Shown here piece after piece: positions 38,124-47,717 of a stretch of DNA of 51,032 nt. Within the stretch, counting starts at the first letter, position 1. Each line of letters begins with the position of its first letter. The position numbers and the translations under genes were made by a program. Source of the DNA: an uncultured Eggerthellaceae bacterium (GTDB taxonomy: Bacteria > Actinomycetota > Coriobacteriia > Coriobacteriales > Eggerthellaceae); assembly GCA_944321455.1 (NCBI GenBank), contig CALULI010000001.1:1-51032 (forward strand), written 5' to 3'. A model generated the notes under the pieces. That model worked only from the letters and a program-made list of their open reading frames with translations. It searched no databases and was not told where the DNA came from.

Positions 38124-38140
38124 ATTGGTATCACACTCCC

Positions 38141-38449
38141 CTACAGCTTAATCTCGATATCGACGCCAGCAGGAAGATCAAGACGCATCAGGGAATCAAC
38201 CGTAGATGGGGTTGGATCCAGAATGTCGATCAAACGCTTGTGCGTACGCATTTCAAACTGTTCACGTGAGTCCTTGTTAACATGCGGACCTTTAACAACG
38301 CAGTAAAGATTGCGCTCGGTCGGCAGTGGAATAGGACCGGAAACCTTGGCACCCGTCTTCTGTGCGGTATCGACGATGAGCTTGGTGGACTGATCCACAA
38401 TTTCATGGTCGTAACCCTTTAAGCGGATGCGGATACTCTCTTTAGCCAC
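38141..38449 (-). CDS. rpsJ: 30S ribosomal protein S10
   Basis: 102 residues, also the transcription antitermination factor NusE. It reads [20 protein letters not shown] and [20 protein letters not shown]. The start is GTG 38449, five bases after GGAGG; upstream ATG codons would either swallow that site or give a non-family extension. 44 bp after fusA. Confidence 0.96.
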   Translation of the reverse strand: MAKESIRIRLKGYDHEIVDQSTKLIVDTAQKTGAKVSGPIPLPTERNLYCVVKGPHVNKDSREQFEMRTHKRLIDILDPTPSTVDSLMRLDLPAGVDIEIKL

Positions 38450-38493
38450 TTTAACCTCCATTGTAAGCGGTGGATGCATAAAGCCTTGCGGCC

Positions 38494-40596
38494 TTACGCA
38501 TTGCCACCAGCCTTGCTGATAATTTCGTCTGCTACGCTCTTAGGAACTGGTTCATAAGAGTCGAACTGCATGGTGTAGGTTGCACGACCCTGGGTGCCAC
38601 TACGCAGATCAGTTGCATAACCAAACATCTGACCCAGTGGAACCTTTGCAGAAATGCAAACTGCGTTGCCGCGCTGTTCCTGACCCTGAATGATGCCACG
38701 GCGGCTTGGGATATCGCCCATAACGAAGCCAGTGTACTCATCAGGCGTTTCAACCTCTACAGCCATAACAGGCTCGAGAATAACAGGATCGGACTTCTTC
38801 AATGCGTCCTTAATTGCCATAGAACCAGCAACCTTAAACGCTGCTTCAGAAGAGTCAACATCGTGGTAAGAACCGTCAACCAGCTCAACACGAACGTCTT
38901 CAACAGGATAGCCTGCCAAAACGCCAGAGTTGAGAGCTTCCTGGATGCCCTTGTCAACAGCAGGGATGTAATCCTTAGGAATTACGCCGCCAACAATCTT
39001 GTTCTCAAATTCGTAACCCTTGCCAGCTTCCTGTGGGTACATGTTGATGATTGCATGACCATACTGACCACGACCACCAGACTGGCGTACGAACTTGCCT
39101 TCTGCACCCAGTACTTCGTGACCTGGACGTTCACGATAAGCAACCTGAGGCTTACCAACATTTGCTTCAACCTTAAATTCGCGAAGCAAACGGTCGATGA
39201 TGATTTCCAAGTGAAGCTCGCCCATACCAGCAATAATGGTCTGGCCCGTTTCGTGGTTCGTAGAAACACGGAAGGTTGGGTCTTCTTCAGCAAGCTTCTG
39301 CAAAGCGATGCTCATCTTATCCTGCTCTGCCTTGGTCTTAGGCTCAACAGCAATGTCGATAACAGGATCAGCGAACTGCATAGATTCAAGGATGATAGGA
39401 GCGTTTTCGTCACAAAGCGTGTCACCAGTGGTGGTGTTCTTCAAACCAACAACAGCAACGATGTCACCAGCGGAGCATTCATCAATATCAATACGGTTGT
39501 TGGAGTGCATCTGCAAGAGACGACCGATACGTTCCTTCTTATCCTTAGAAGCGTTATGTACATAAGAGCCAGACTCAAGTGAGCCAGAATAAACGCGAAG
39601 GTAGGTAAGCTTACCAACAAATGGGTCGGTCATAATCTTGAATGCCAAGGATGCGAATGGACCCTTAGGATCTGCTGGACGATCTTCTTCTTCGCCGGTC
39701 TCTGGGTTGGTACCCTTAATTGCAGGTACGTCACCAGGAGCTGGCAAGTAGTCAACAACAGCGTCCAAGAGTTCCTGAACACCCTTGTTCTTATAAGCAG
39801 AACCAACAAATACTGGGTTGATCTGGCAGTTGATTACGCCCTTGCGAAGAGCAGCCTTGAGTTCTTCAACGGAAACTTCTTCTTCCATGAGAACCTTTTC
39901 CATTACGTCATCATCGCAGTCAGCTGCTGCTTCGAGCAATTCTTGATGACGAAGTTCTGCTTCTTCTGCAAATTCAGCAGGGATAGCATCCATAGGCTCT
40001 GGGTAGGTCATGCCCTTGTCGTCTGCCTTGAAGTCCCATGCGGTCATGGTAACCAAGTCAACAACGCCCCAGAAGTTGTCTTCAGCGCCCATTGGGAGCT
40101 GAGCAGCAACTGCCTTAGCACCCAGACGATCCTTCATGGTCTGGATTGCGTGAAAGAAGTCTGCGCCAACGCGGTCATACTTGTTGATGAAAGCGATGCG
40201 AGGTACACCGTAGCGCTCTGCCTGACGCCATACGGTTTCAGACTGAGGCTGAACACCAGCAACAGCGTCAAATACAGCAACGGTACCGTCGAGAACACGA
40301 AGAGAACGTTCAACCTCTGCGGTGAAGTCTACGTGGCCCGGGGTGTCGATGATCTGGAAACGATATTCAACATCGTCCTTCGTCCAGAAGCACGTGGTAG
40401 CTGCAGCGGTAATAGTTACGCCACGCTCCTGTTCCTGAACCATCCAGTCCATGGTAGCTGCGCCATCATGAACCTCACCAATCTTGTGAGTCTTGCCGGT
40501 GTAGTAAAGAATACGCTCGGTAGTGGTGGTCTTACCAGCATCGATGTGAGCCATGATGCCAAAGTTACGAGTGTGGTCAAGAGATGCTTTAGCCAT
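38494..40596 (-). CDS. fusA: Elongation factor G
   Basis: The 700-residue translocase GTPase. G1 AHIDAGKT (17-24), G3 DTPGHVD and G4 NKYD are present, followed by domain II, the EF-G domain III (SVDPTFRV-type [15 protein letters not shown]), domain IV and a C-terminal PKSVADEII. Standard length. Between rpsG and rpsJ, as in the str operon. Confidence 0.98.
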   Translation of the reverse strand: MAKASLDHTRNFGIMAHIDAGKTTTTERILYYTGKTHKIGEVHDGAATMDWMVQEQERGVTITAAATTCFWTKDDVEYRFQIIDTPGHVDFTAEVERSLRVLDGTVAVFDAVAGVQPQSETVWRQAERYGVPRIAFINKYDRVGADFFHAIQTMKDRLGAKAVAAQLPMGAEDNFWGVVDLVTMTAWDFKADDKGMTYPEPMDAIPAEFAEEAELRHQELLEAAADCDDDVMEKVLMEEEVSVEELKAALRKGVINCQINPVFVGSAYKNKGVQELLDAVVDYLPAPGDVPAIKGTNPETGEEEDRPADPKGPFASLAFKIMTDPFVGKLTYLRVYSGSLESGSYVHNASKDKKERIGRLLQMHSNNRIDIDECSAGDIVAVVGLKNTTTGDTLCDENAPIILESMQFADPVIDIAVEPKTKAEQDKMSIALQKLAEEDPTFRVSTNHETGQTIIAGMGELHLEIIIDRLLREFKVEANVGKPQVAYRERPGHEVLGAEGKFVRQSGGRGQYGHAIINMYPQEAGKGYEFENKIVGGVIPKDYIPAVDKGIQEALNSGVLAGYPVEDVRVELVDGSYHDVDSSEAAFKVAGSMAIKDALKKSDPVILEPVMAVEVETPDEYTGFVMGDIPSRRGIIQGQEQRGNAVCISAKVPLGQMFGYATDLRSGTQGRATYTMQFDSYEPVPKSVADEIISKAGGNA

Positions 40597-40614
40597 GTCT
40601 AGTCCACTCCTCCT

Positions 40615-41085
40615 CTACCAGCGATAGTGCGAGAACGCACGGTTGGATTCTGCCATCTTATAAAGGTCTTCGCGCTTTTTGATGGAAGCACCAGTGTTTT
40701 CTGCTGCATCCATAATTTCGCCTGCGAGACGTTCTTTCATCGTGTTTTCCTTGCGGCTACGAGCAAAGTCAACCATCCAGCGGATTGCCAGCGTGGTTGC
40801 ACGACGAGAGTTAACTTCCATAGGTACCTGATAGGTAGCACCGCCAACACGCTTTGGCTTTACCTCAAGCGTAGGGCGAATGTTGTCCATGGCCTTCTTG
40901 AATACGGTAAGCGCATCCTGGCCAGTCTTTTCTGCAACAATTTCAAAAGCACCATATACGATGCCTTCAGCAACGGACTTTTTGCCGTCAAGCAACACCT
41001 TATTGATCAACTGCGTGACCAAACGGTTGTTATAAATAGCGTCCGGCTGCACTTCGCGGCGGACTGCTGCTGCACGACGCGGCAT
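40615..41085 (-). CDS. rpsG: 30S ribosomal protein S7
   Basis: 156 residues, [20 protein letters not shown] and [24 protein letters not shown], with the C-terminal FSHYRW. 18 bp upstream of fusA. Confidence 0.97.
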   Translation of the reverse strand: MPRRAAAVRREVQPDAIYNNRLVTQLINKVLLDGKKSVAEGIVYGAFEIVAEKTGQDALTVFKKAMDNIRPTLEVKPKRVGGATYQVPMEVNSRRATTLAIRWMVDFARSRKENTMKERLAGEIMDAAENTGASIKKREDLYKMAESNRAFSHYRW

Positions 41086-41146
41086 ATAACTTCCTTTCGT
41101 TTAAGCAATCAAAAATTGCGGATGTACAAAATTACTAGTTCTTTTA

Positions 41147-41521
41147 CTAGTTCTTAGGCTTCTTAGCGCCATAGCGGCTGCGAGCCTGAGCACGACCGTC
41201 CACTGCTGCGCAGTCAAGAGCAGCACGAATGATCTTATAACGAACACCAGGAAGGTCCTTAACACGGCCTCCGCGGATAAGCACCATTGAGTGCTCCTGA
41301 AGGTTGTGACCAATACCTGGGATGTAAGCGGTTACTTCCATGCCGTTTACAAGGCGTACACGAGCTACCTTACGAAGAGCCGAGTTAGGCTTTTTAGGGG
41401 TAGTAGTGTAAACACGGGTGCAAACGCCACGCTTTTGTGGGTTGCCTTTAAGTGCCGGGGTCTTCTTCTTTTCGACCGACTTGGCACGGCCCTTGCGGAC
41501 CAGCTGGTTGATGGTAGGCAA
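41147..41521 (-). CDS. rpsL: 30S ribosomal protein S12
   Basis: 124 residues, the universal decoding-centre protein, with [17 protein letters not shown] (the streptomycin-resistance loop Lys is wild type), and [15 protein letters not shown]. The start is TTG 41521, seven bases after AAGGAG, giving [11 protein letters not shown] as in the family; a GTG three codons earlier lies in the ribosome site. First gene of the str-S10 operon. Confidence 0.96.
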   Translation of the reverse strand: MPTINQLVRKGRAKSVEKKKTPALKGNPQKRGVCTRVYTTTPKKPNSALRKVARVRLVNGMEVTAYIPGIGHNLQEHSMVLIRGGRVKDLPGVRYKIIRAALDCAAVDGRAQARSRYGAKKPKN

Positions 41522-41630
41522 AGACTTCACTCCTTATCTAGCTTAAACGTACCAACATTTCTACTTTGTTTTCTGTGCGTTCTGCAGCTACGCACGCGAA
41601 AACACACGTCTCCTTAAGACGCGAATGAGA

Positions 41631-41659
41631 AGATTATCACCGTGCTAGGAGCTTGTCAA
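41631..41659 (-). promoter_or_regulatory. Sigma-70 promoter of rpsL-rplW operon
   Basis: TTGACA (41654-41659) and TAATCT (41631-41636) with exactly 17 bp between, on the minus strand, 110 bp before rpsL. A consensus -35 box; the shared 21-bp element lies 4 bp upstream. Confidence 0.85.
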
Positions 41660-41663
41660 ACGC

Positions 41664-41684
41664 CACGGACCCGGGTGTGCCCAT
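41664..41684 (-). promoter_or_regulatory. Shared 21-bp element, copy 3 (rpsL proximal)
   Basis: Minus strand ATGGGCACACCCG, four variable bases, then CGTG, directly upstream of the rpsL -35 box. It and copy 1 are both preceded by GTTGTGA within 10 bp, which extends the similarity. Confidence 0.6.
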
Positions 41685-41712
41685 GTCCTTCACAACCCGC
41701 ACACGATCTGTC

Positions 41713-41733
41713 CACGGAGCCGAGCGTGTCTAT
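41713..41733 (-). promoter_or_regulatory. Shared 21-bp element, copy 4 (rpsL distal)
   Basis: Minus strand ATAGACACGCTCG, four variable bases, then CGTG; 49 bp upstream of copy 3, same orientation. 49 bp is close to a whole number of helical turns, so a regulator could bind both copies on one face. Confidence 0.55.
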
Positions 41734-41816
41734 ACCCTTTTGTAGGGCTCTATTGGCAACGTTTTTTCCCTATACCCCCTATTTCCTGTAGTTTCTTCTA
41801 TTTAGCACGTTGTAGA

Positions 41817-41848
41817 CACAAAAAAGCCGAGAGCGCTGTGCTCTCGGC
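41817..41848 (-). terminator. Terminator after ppaC
   Basis: A 9-bp stem GCCGAGAGC/GCTCTCGGC with a 5-nt loop, followed by six T residues on the minus strand, 98 bp after the ppaC stop. The rest of 41522-41945 is described under the rpsL promoter and elements. Confidence 0.9.
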
Positions 41849-41945
41849 CTTACTATAAGCAGCTATGTGAAGTGCGAGCCGTCATGCGAAGCACGAGCAG
41901 CTATTGCAGCACTCACGCCACGCACGTTTACGCGACGCGCAAACC

Positions 41946-43313
41946 TTATGCCCCCAACAGACGAGCAGCAACCTGCTTCTTACGGGACAAAATGCCTGGC
42001 ATCCAAACGCTTTGCGTTGTATCAATGCCGAAGACGCGGTCAATCTTGCGGTGATCGCCTTCAACAACAAACTGGCTACCTTCGGCAAAGATATCCGTTA
42101 CCAACAGCAATACAAATGCATAGCCATTGTCCTGCTGAAGCTTGCGCAAGAATTCGCGAATTTCTTCTTCACGATCAAGCACTGCCTGCAGCGTAACCGT
42201 TTCGTGCTGAGCAATCAGAATAGTGTCATCGCCTACCTGGAATTCCTTGGAATCAGCGGTTACCAGGGTTTCCACATCCATGTCCGCGTCTGCCCCGCGA
42301 CACTGGAATACCTTCAAACCAAATTCGGTGTAATCTTCGCCAATGATTGAAGCTAAGTATTCAGCCTGTTCGCGGTCAATATCAGTTGCTGTAGGTGATT
42401 TCAAAATAACAGTATCCGTCATGATTGCGGACAGCAGCACAGCAGCAATACCCTGAGGAATCTCTACGCCGTTTTCGCGGAATTGCAACGTAACAATGGT
42501 TGCAGAAGAACCATAGGGCAAGTTAAGGAAACGAATTGGGCTCGTCGTTGAAACATCAGCGATACGATGGTGGTCGATAATTTCAACAACCTCTGCTTCA
42601 TCAATTCCATTAGCTGCTTGGCTGCGTTCGTTGTGGTCAACCAAAATAACCTTACGGCTTGGGCGAACCGCAACATCGGAGCGCGTCACAATACCAACGC
42701 AGACACCATCAGCATCCAAAACAACACCTTCGCGAAGTTCGCTGGTCATCAAGTCATTAACAATGTCGTTGAAGAACGTGTCGGCAGTCAGCTTAATTGC
42801 CGTGGTGTCGGTGAATTCTTCAACCTTTTGCGTCAACGATGCCACCAGGTCATTAGCAATGGCAAGGGTGTCCTTATTGTCAATGTCCTTGGAATCAGTT
42901 GATGCAATATAGCGCTCAGCAATCTTGCGGGTAGTGATAAGGCCGCAGTACTTGCCGTTTTCATCCGTTACTACCAAAGCGCGAATATCGTATTTGTTCA
43001 GCAGACGACCTGCTTCAACAAGGGTGGCGTCCTTGCTAATTGAAATAACAGGAGAGCTCATGACATCCTGAACACGCGTATGAACATGAGCAATAACTTC
43101 AGGAGCAGCAACGTTGTACTGTTCAAGAATAGAAGCGCTTTCTTCAGGCAAAGGACCCAAGCGAGCAGGCAGGTATTCGAACTCTTCCTGATCAGGATTC
43201 TTTTCCAGATCGCGCTTCATGAGCTGATTTTTAAGGTATGCATATCCCACTGCAGCCGCAATGGAGTCGTTGTCGGGGTTTTTGTGACCCACAACTAAAA
43301 CTGGGGTAGCCAT
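41946..43313 (-). CDS. ppaC: Manganese-dependent inorganic pyrophosphatase with CBS domains
   Basis: Family II PPase, hydrolysing pyrophosphate to phosphate. The 455-residue protein has the DHH metal sites GHKNPDNDS (9-17) and DHH (247-249), a tandem CBS-domain regulatory insert (about 80-215) that senses adenine nucleotides, and the C-terminal DHHA2 domain with SRKKQVAARLL. The DRTGG domain found in some relatives is absent. ATG 43313 with AGGAGG is used; 18 upstream codons are rejected. Confidence 0.93.
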   Translation of the reverse strand: MATPVLVVGHKNPDNDSIAAAVGYAYLKNQLMKRDLEKNPDQEEFEYLPARLGPLPEESASILEQYNVAAPEVIAHVHTRVQDVMSSPVISISKDATLVEAGRLLNKYDIRALVVTDENGKYCGLITTRKIAERYIASTDSKDIDNKDTLAIANDLVASLTQKVEEFTDTTAIKLTADTFFNDIVNDLMTSELREGVVLDADGVCVGIVTRSDVAVRPSRKVILVDHNERSQAANGIDEAEVVEIIDHHRIADVSTTSPIRFLNLPYGSSATIVTLQFRENGVEIPQGIAAVLLSAIMTDTVILKSPTATDIDREQAEYLASIIGEDYTEFGLKVFQCRGADADMDVETLVTADSKEFQVGDDTILIAQHETVTLQAVLDREEEIREFLRKLQQDNGYAFVLLLVTDIFAEGSQFVVEGDHRKIDRVFGIDTTQSVWMPGILSRKKQVAARLLGA

Positions 43314-43436
43314 GATCCTCCTAACACAATTCGTACAGGATTCATTGTAAGCAGATGAATCCGTCAAGCAAAAGAATACCGTAGAAATGCGCCAAAAACA
43401 GCGAATTCTTTGCGCTTCTTTGTTCTTCGCGCGGGG

Positions 43437-43529
43437 TTATAGGGACAGATTTTTACGCTGGCTGGCGCGTTTAGACATGCCAAGGCCTTTTTGCGCAGGC
43501 TGACGCGTTTGCGATGGCTGGTACTTTTA
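43437..43529 (-). repeat. 18-bp tandem repeat continuing the small membrane-protein frame
   Basis: On the minus strand three contiguous 18-bp units and a fourth after a 20-bp gap share a CAGCC...CG..AAA pattern. In the frame of the upstream gene, the units read HQPA-stop-K, YQPSQT and RQPAQK, and the frame stays open to TAA at 43437-43439. The stop at 43527-43529 falls where the other unit has CAA. Confidence 0.6.
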
Positions 43530-43817
43530 CGCTGGCTGATGCTTTTCCTCAAATTGCGCATCCAGGCGACGATTGCGGAAATACACCGCCCAATTAACAC
43601 CTAAGCAGATCAAGTTGATGATGTAGACCGCCAGCACCCAGGTGATCGATCCGCTGACCAGCTTTGCCGCAATGCCTGCAAAATAGCCGAAGGTGATAAG
43701 CGCCAAAAAGTTCCAGCTGGTGCCTACTGCCGTTGCCGCTTTGAAACTTTTGTAGGCGTTAAGCGGCCACGAAAGCCCGAAGCATATAAGCATGATTGCT
43801 TCTAATAGTTCTGCCAT
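43527..43817 (-). CDS. Small three-span membrane protein, PQ-loop-like
   Basis: 96 residues with three predicted spans (about 5-17, 38-54, 58-80). The segment SWPLNAYKSFKAATAVGTSW resembles the PQ-loop motif of SemiSWEET-type small transporters, but P-Q is replaced by P-L, so this is a weak suggestion. ATG 43817 with AAAGGGG upstream. The C-terminus appears shortened by a stop within a hexapeptide repeat. It lies between ppaC and pcrA. Confidence 0.6.
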   Translation of the reverse strand: MAELLEAIMLICFGLSWPLNAYKSFKAATAVGTSWNFLALITFGYFAGIAAKLVSGSITWVLAVYIINLICLGVNWAVYFRNRRLDAQFEEKHQPA

Positions 43818-43929
43818 TGCATCCCCTTTGTGCGCACTGCTGTGTTTGTGCGCGTGTCTCTTATGCGTTCTGTCGTCTTGCGCGGTAAGCCCTTAGGCAC
43901 TTTCGTCCCGTGCTTATGCGCGCTTGTTT

Positions 43930-46380
43930 TTACGAAAGCTTGATAATAGGCGCGTAGTCTTTGAGCAGCTTTTTCGTCTGGCCCGTGCGATCAAACTTAA
44001 CCTGAAGTGTGTCGCCATCAACCTTTACTACCTTGCCGCGACCAAAGACCTTGTGGTCTACCGTATCGCCCTTGGCGAAGGTCATCTTTGCTGCCGCCTT
44101 CTTGCCTGCGCTTGCCTTAGTGGTAGATCGTGGACGCGATCCTGACGCACTTGACGAACCAAAGACGCGACCACCGCCCGCTTCGGTACCCGATCCTGCA
44201 ATACCGCGACGGCTGCCACGCTTTTCCCAGCCACTGCCAGAAAAACCTGCCGATCCCGTACCAATGGTCTTGCGCAATTCGCTGGGGATTTCCCCAATGA
44301 AGCGCGATGCGGGGTTAGCGTTTGTCTGACCGAAAATGGTACGCGTGAAAGCGTTAGTCAAATAAAGACGCTTACGCGCACGCGTAATGGCAACGTAGGC
44401 CAAGCGGCGCTCTTCTTCGATACCCATAGGATCAAATGACGAATTGCTGTGCGGGAAAAGCGACTCTTCCATGCCAGCCACAAAGACGCAGTCAAATTCC
44501 AGACCCTTTGCCGAATGGACCGTCATGAGCGTGACGGCAGAGCCGTCTTCGCCCATGGTGTCCATGTCGGTTCGCAGGGTGACCCACTCTACAAAGTCTG
44601 CAAGTGAATCTGCCTGGAAGGTGCGCATCGGAGGCTGCTCTTGTGTTGCCTCTTCCCCGTCTACGGAGAGCGCGGAGGCTTCTGCTGTGCCAAGCGCCGC
44701 AGAGTTTTCGGCTACGCCAGCCGCGTCGGACGAAGCGGAAATGTCGGATTCGCCAGCTGCGTCGGACGCGACCCCAGAAGAATCTGCCGTTGGTGGCTCA
44801 AAGAGAGCATCAGCGTCATCGTGGGTTTCTACGTATTCATCTACAACACCAAACAATTCTTGGATGTTTTCAATGCGGCCGCGGTCTTCGTCGGTACCGC
44901 TTGCCTGATAGGCGGCAATAATGCCCGACTTTTCAACAATAGTCTCTACAACGCGGCGCAGCTCTCCCCCATAGGATGCAGCTTCGCGGATCAAAGAGGT
45001 GAAATCCGCAAGTGCCTTGCGCGTAGAAGCGCGCAGCGCTTCGTCTGCCGTGCACAGTTCGGCCGCCTGCAAAAACGTGCATTCGTTACCGCGCGCGACG
45101 TTTTCAATGTGTTCAATGGTGGTTTTGCCAATACCGCGGCGTGGCACGTTAATAATACGCTGGGCCGCTATGTCATTAGCGGGGTTCACGATCAAATTAA
45201 GATAGGCCATGACATCGCGAATTTCCTGGCGATCAAAAAAGCGCGTGCCTCCGACCAGGCGATACGGCACACCAGCGCGCAACAACATATCTTCAAGCAT
45301 ACGGCTTTGCGCATTGGTGCGATAAAAGACTGCCATCTGGTTGTAGGACGTGCCTTCGCCATGGAGCTTGTCAATTTCACTGGCAATCCAGCGGCCTTCG
45401 TCGCGTTCATCACTTGCCATGTAGACCGAAATCTTTTCGCCTTCACCCTGCGACGTAAACAAGGTCTTGCTCTTGCGGTTGAGGTTGTTAGCAATAACGG
45501 CGTTTGCTGCCGCCAAGATGTTGCCTGTTGAGCGGTAGTTTTCTTCCAGCTTGACCACGTGGGCCTGCGGATAATCCTTCTCAAAATCAAGAATGTTGCG
45601 CAAGTCAGCACCACGCCACGAATAGATGGACTGGTCGTCGTCACCAACAACCATGATGTTTTTATGCGCGGCGGCCAAAAACTGCGTTAGCACATACTGG
45701 GCGTGGTTGGTGTCCTGGTATTCGTCCACCAACAAATATTTAAAGCGGCGCTGGTAGGCCTCCAACACGTCAGGATGATTCTTCAACAGCAGCCAGGTGT
45801 AGAGCAAAAGATCGTCAAAGTCGAACGCATTCAGCTCACGCAGGCGCTCCTGCAGGCGCGTGTAAACGCGCGAAATCAGCTGGCTCATAGGGTCTTTTGC
45901 CTGGTCAGCGAATACTTCAGCAACCACCAAGTCATTTTTAAGCTGAGAGATGCGGTTGCGAATAGCGCTATCGGGATAGCGCTTTTTGTCTATATTGAGC
46001 TCATCCATAATGGCGCGCACCAAGTGCTTGGAATCGCTGTCATCATAAATGGTAAAGCCGCGCGAAAAACCTAAGCGCTCGCAGTCGGTGCGCAAAATGC
46101 GCACGCACATGCTGTGGAACGTGGTTACCCACATACCGCGCGCGTAACTTCCAATTAAACCTCCTAGGCGCTCGCGCATTTCTTTGGCGGCTTTGTTTGT
46201 AAAGGTGATTGCCATAATTTCCCATGGCGCCACCCCTAAGTCTTCCACCAAATGAGCAATGCGATGCGTCAAAACACGCGTCTTGCCACTGCCTGCACCT
46301 GCCAACACAAGAAGCGGTCCTTCCGTACAAAGAACCGCTTCTTTTTGAGGTCCGTTTAATCCATCAAGATTAAGAGACAT
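43930..46380 (-). CDS. pcrA: ATP-dependent DNA helicase UvrD/PcrA
   Basis: A superfamily 1A 3'-5' helicase for repair and plasmid replication. The 816-residue protein has Walker A AGAGSGKT (28-34 region), Walker B VDEYQDTN, GDDDQSIYSWRGA, TVHSAKGLEFD and RLAYVAITRARKRL. A Ser/Ala/Glu-rich insertion of about 60 residues (around 535-595) sits in the 2B region. The C-terminal HKVFGRGKVVKVDGDTLQVKF is the Tudor-like polymerase-binding domain. Confidence 0.95.
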   Translation of the reverse strand: MSLNLDGLNGPQKEAVLCTEGPLLVLAGAGSGKTRVLTHRIAHLVEDLGVAPWEIMAITFTNKAAKEMRERLGGLIGSYARGMWVTTFHSMCVRILRTDCERLGFSRGFTIYDDSDSKHLVRAIMDELNIDKKRYPDSAIRNRISQLKNDLVVAEVFADQAKDPMSQLISRVYTRLQERLRELNAFDFDDLLLYTWLLLKNHPDVLEAYQRRFKYLLVDEYQDTNHAQYVLTQFLAAAHKNIMVVGDDDQSIYSWRGADLRNILDFEKDYPQAHVVKLEENYRSTGNILAAANAVIANNLNRKSKTLFTSQGEGEKISVYMASDERDEGRWIASEIDKLHGEGTSYNQMAVFYRTNAQSRMLEDMLLRAGVPYRLVGGTRFFDRQEIRDVMAYLNLIVNPANDIAAQRIINVPRRGIGKTTIEHIENVARGNECTFLQAAELCTADEALRASTRKALADFTSLIREAASYGGELRRVVETIVEKSGIIAAYQASGTDEDRGRIENIQELFGVVDEYVETHDDADALFEPPTADSSGVASDAAGESDISASSDAAGVAENSAALGTAEASALSVDGEEATQEQPPMRTFQADSLADFVEWVTLRTDMDTMGEDGSAVTLMTVHSAKGLEFDCVFVAGMEESLFPHSNSSFDPMGIEEERRLAYVAITRARKRLYLTNAFTRTIFGQTNANPASRFIGEIPSELRKTIGTGSAGFSGSGWEKRGSRRGIAGSGTEAGGGRVFGSSSASGSRPRSTTKASAGKKAAAKMTFAKGDTVDHKVFGRGKVVKVDGDTLQVKFDRTGQTKKLLKDYAPIIKLS

Positions 46381-46444
46381 ATTTATTCCTTATCGTTTCA
46401 ATCACAAACGGCATTTCTGCAAAGATCAATCGACAAGGATAGCA

Positions 46445-47242
46445 CTAGACAATCTTCTTGCCGAAAACTGCAGCAATTTCACGCAGCTGTGCAACCAATT
46501 CGGTGAACTGAGCAGGTGTGAGCTGCTGAGGACCATCGGAAAGAGCTTCGGAGGGGTTAGGGTGAACCTCGATCATGATGGAGTCAGCGCCTGCTGCCAC
46601 GGCAGCGTATGCCAGCGAAGGAACCAAGTCGCGCACGCCAGCGGGATGCGAAACGTCAACGCAAATAGGCAAAATAGACTGTTTGTGGATAACAGGAACT
46701 GCCGAAATATCCAGCGTAAAACGCGTGGCTGTTTCAAAGGTACGCAAACCGCGTTCGCACAAAACCACATTGTTGTTGCCGCTCATGGTGATGTATTCAG
46801 TAGCGGAAAGCCATTCAGAAATGCTACCTGCCAAGCCGCGCTTGAGCAGCACCATCTTGTGAGACTGTGCCGTAACCTTACCAACGTTTTTCAGCAGGCT
46901 GAAGTTTTGCATGTTGCGAGCACCAATTTGCAAGCCATCCACGTAGGAGTGAACCATTTCGCAGTGAGCAGAGTCCATAACCTCGGTCAGCGTTTTGAGG
47001 CCATACTTATCCCCTGCTGCCTTCATAATTTTGAGGCCTTCTTCACCAAGACCCTGGAAGGAATGAGGGTTGGTACGTGGCTTAAAGGCACCGCCACGAA
47101 TCCACGACAGGCCAAGACCTGCAATGCATTCGGCTACTTCGTTGAACTGCTCTTCGCTTTCAACTGAGCAAGGACCAGCGTAGATAGTAATTTCGTTGGT
47201 TCGGGTGCCGTAGTCGGGCAATGATGAGAATGGTTTAATCAC
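46445..47242 (-). CDS. aroF: 3-deoxy-7-phosphoheptulonate synthase (DAHP synthase, type I-beta)
   Basis: First committed step of aromatic biosynthesis: phosphoenolpyruvate plus erythrose 4-phosphate. The 265-residue protein contains AGPCSVES, RGGAFKPRTNPHSFQGLG, QIGARNMQNFSLLK, MVLLKRG and PICVDVSHPAG, and lacks a regulatory ACT/FL domain. Start GTG 47242, seven bases after AGAGG, overlapping the chorismate-mutase stop by 8 bp. Gene symbol by family convention. Confidence 0.93.
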   Translation of the reverse strand: MIKPFSSLPDYGTRTNEITIYAGPCSVESEEQFNEVAECIAGLGLSWIRGGAFKPRTNPHSFQGLGEEGLKIMKAAGDKYGLKTLTEVMDSAHCEMVHSYVDGLQIGARNMQNFSLLKNVGKVTAQSHKMVLLKRGLAGSISEWLSATEYITMSGNNNVVLCERGLRTFETATRFTLDISAVPVIHKQSILPICVDVSHPAGVRDLVPSLAYAAVAAGADSIMIEVHPNPSEALSDGPQQLTPAQFTELVAQLREIAAVFGKKIV

Positions 47243-47519
47243 GGGATGGCACCTCTTTCATGACTTTCAAAATACCGCGGTAAATTTCGACAAGATTTTC
47301 GTTATATAAAGGACCTTCGTTATAGGAGGTAAGCTTCTTAAAGATTTCCTCTTCACGCTTAGGATCATAGAGACCCATGTGTGCGTCAGGCTTGAGCGCG
47401 CGAATGTCCAAGGAATGGCCAGCGCGTTCGTTCAGCAGCTTAACAATCTGCTGGTCCAGAATGTCAATTTGTTCGCGATGCTTTTCAATTTCAGAATAAG
47501 CTTCATTTTCTTGAGACAT
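47235..47519 (-). CDS. Chorismate mutase, AroQ type
   Basis: 94 residues of all-alpha AroQ fold: EIEKHREQIDILDQQIVKLLNERAGHSLDI and KREEEIFKKLTSYNEGPLYNENLVEIYRGIL. Converts chorismate to prephenate. ATG 47519, six bases after AAAGGA, is preferred. Overlap with the DAHP synthase gene suggests a joint complex in which the mutase may allosterically control the synthase, as in some Actinobacteria; that coupling is inferred. Confidence 0.9.
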   Translation of the reverse strand: MSQENEAYSEIEKHREQIDILDQQIVKLLNERAGHSLDIRALKPDAHMGLYDPKREEEIFKKLTSYNEGPLYNENLVEIYRGILKVMKEVPSRD

Positions 47520-47640
47520 ATGCTTTCCTTTCAACGGGTATTTGCGTGCAACAAATACGTACGCTCCATATTAACAAAGCGCAAAGGTGAGCTTGTGATG
47601 ATTGCGTTAGTTTTGAAAACTGAAACAAAGAGATGTTAGC

Positions 47641-47717
47641 GCGAATGCAAATGCGCTTGTGCGAATGCAAATGCGCTAGGCGAATGCAAATGCGCTAGGC
47701 GAATGCAGATGCACTAG
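47641..47717. repeat. 19-20-bp tandem repeat (four units)
   Basis: Units beginning at 47641, 47661, 47680 and 47699, each GCGAATGCA.ATGC.CT.., run up to the stop codon of the 86-residue gene. Unit length is not a multiple of three, so it is not coding. Too few and spacerless for CRISPR; a minisatellite. The rest of 47520-47713 shows nothing recognised. Confidence 0.75.

Noticed and set aside
47641-47717. Possible CRISPR array
   Set aside because: Units are contiguous with no unique spacers, and no cas gene is present.
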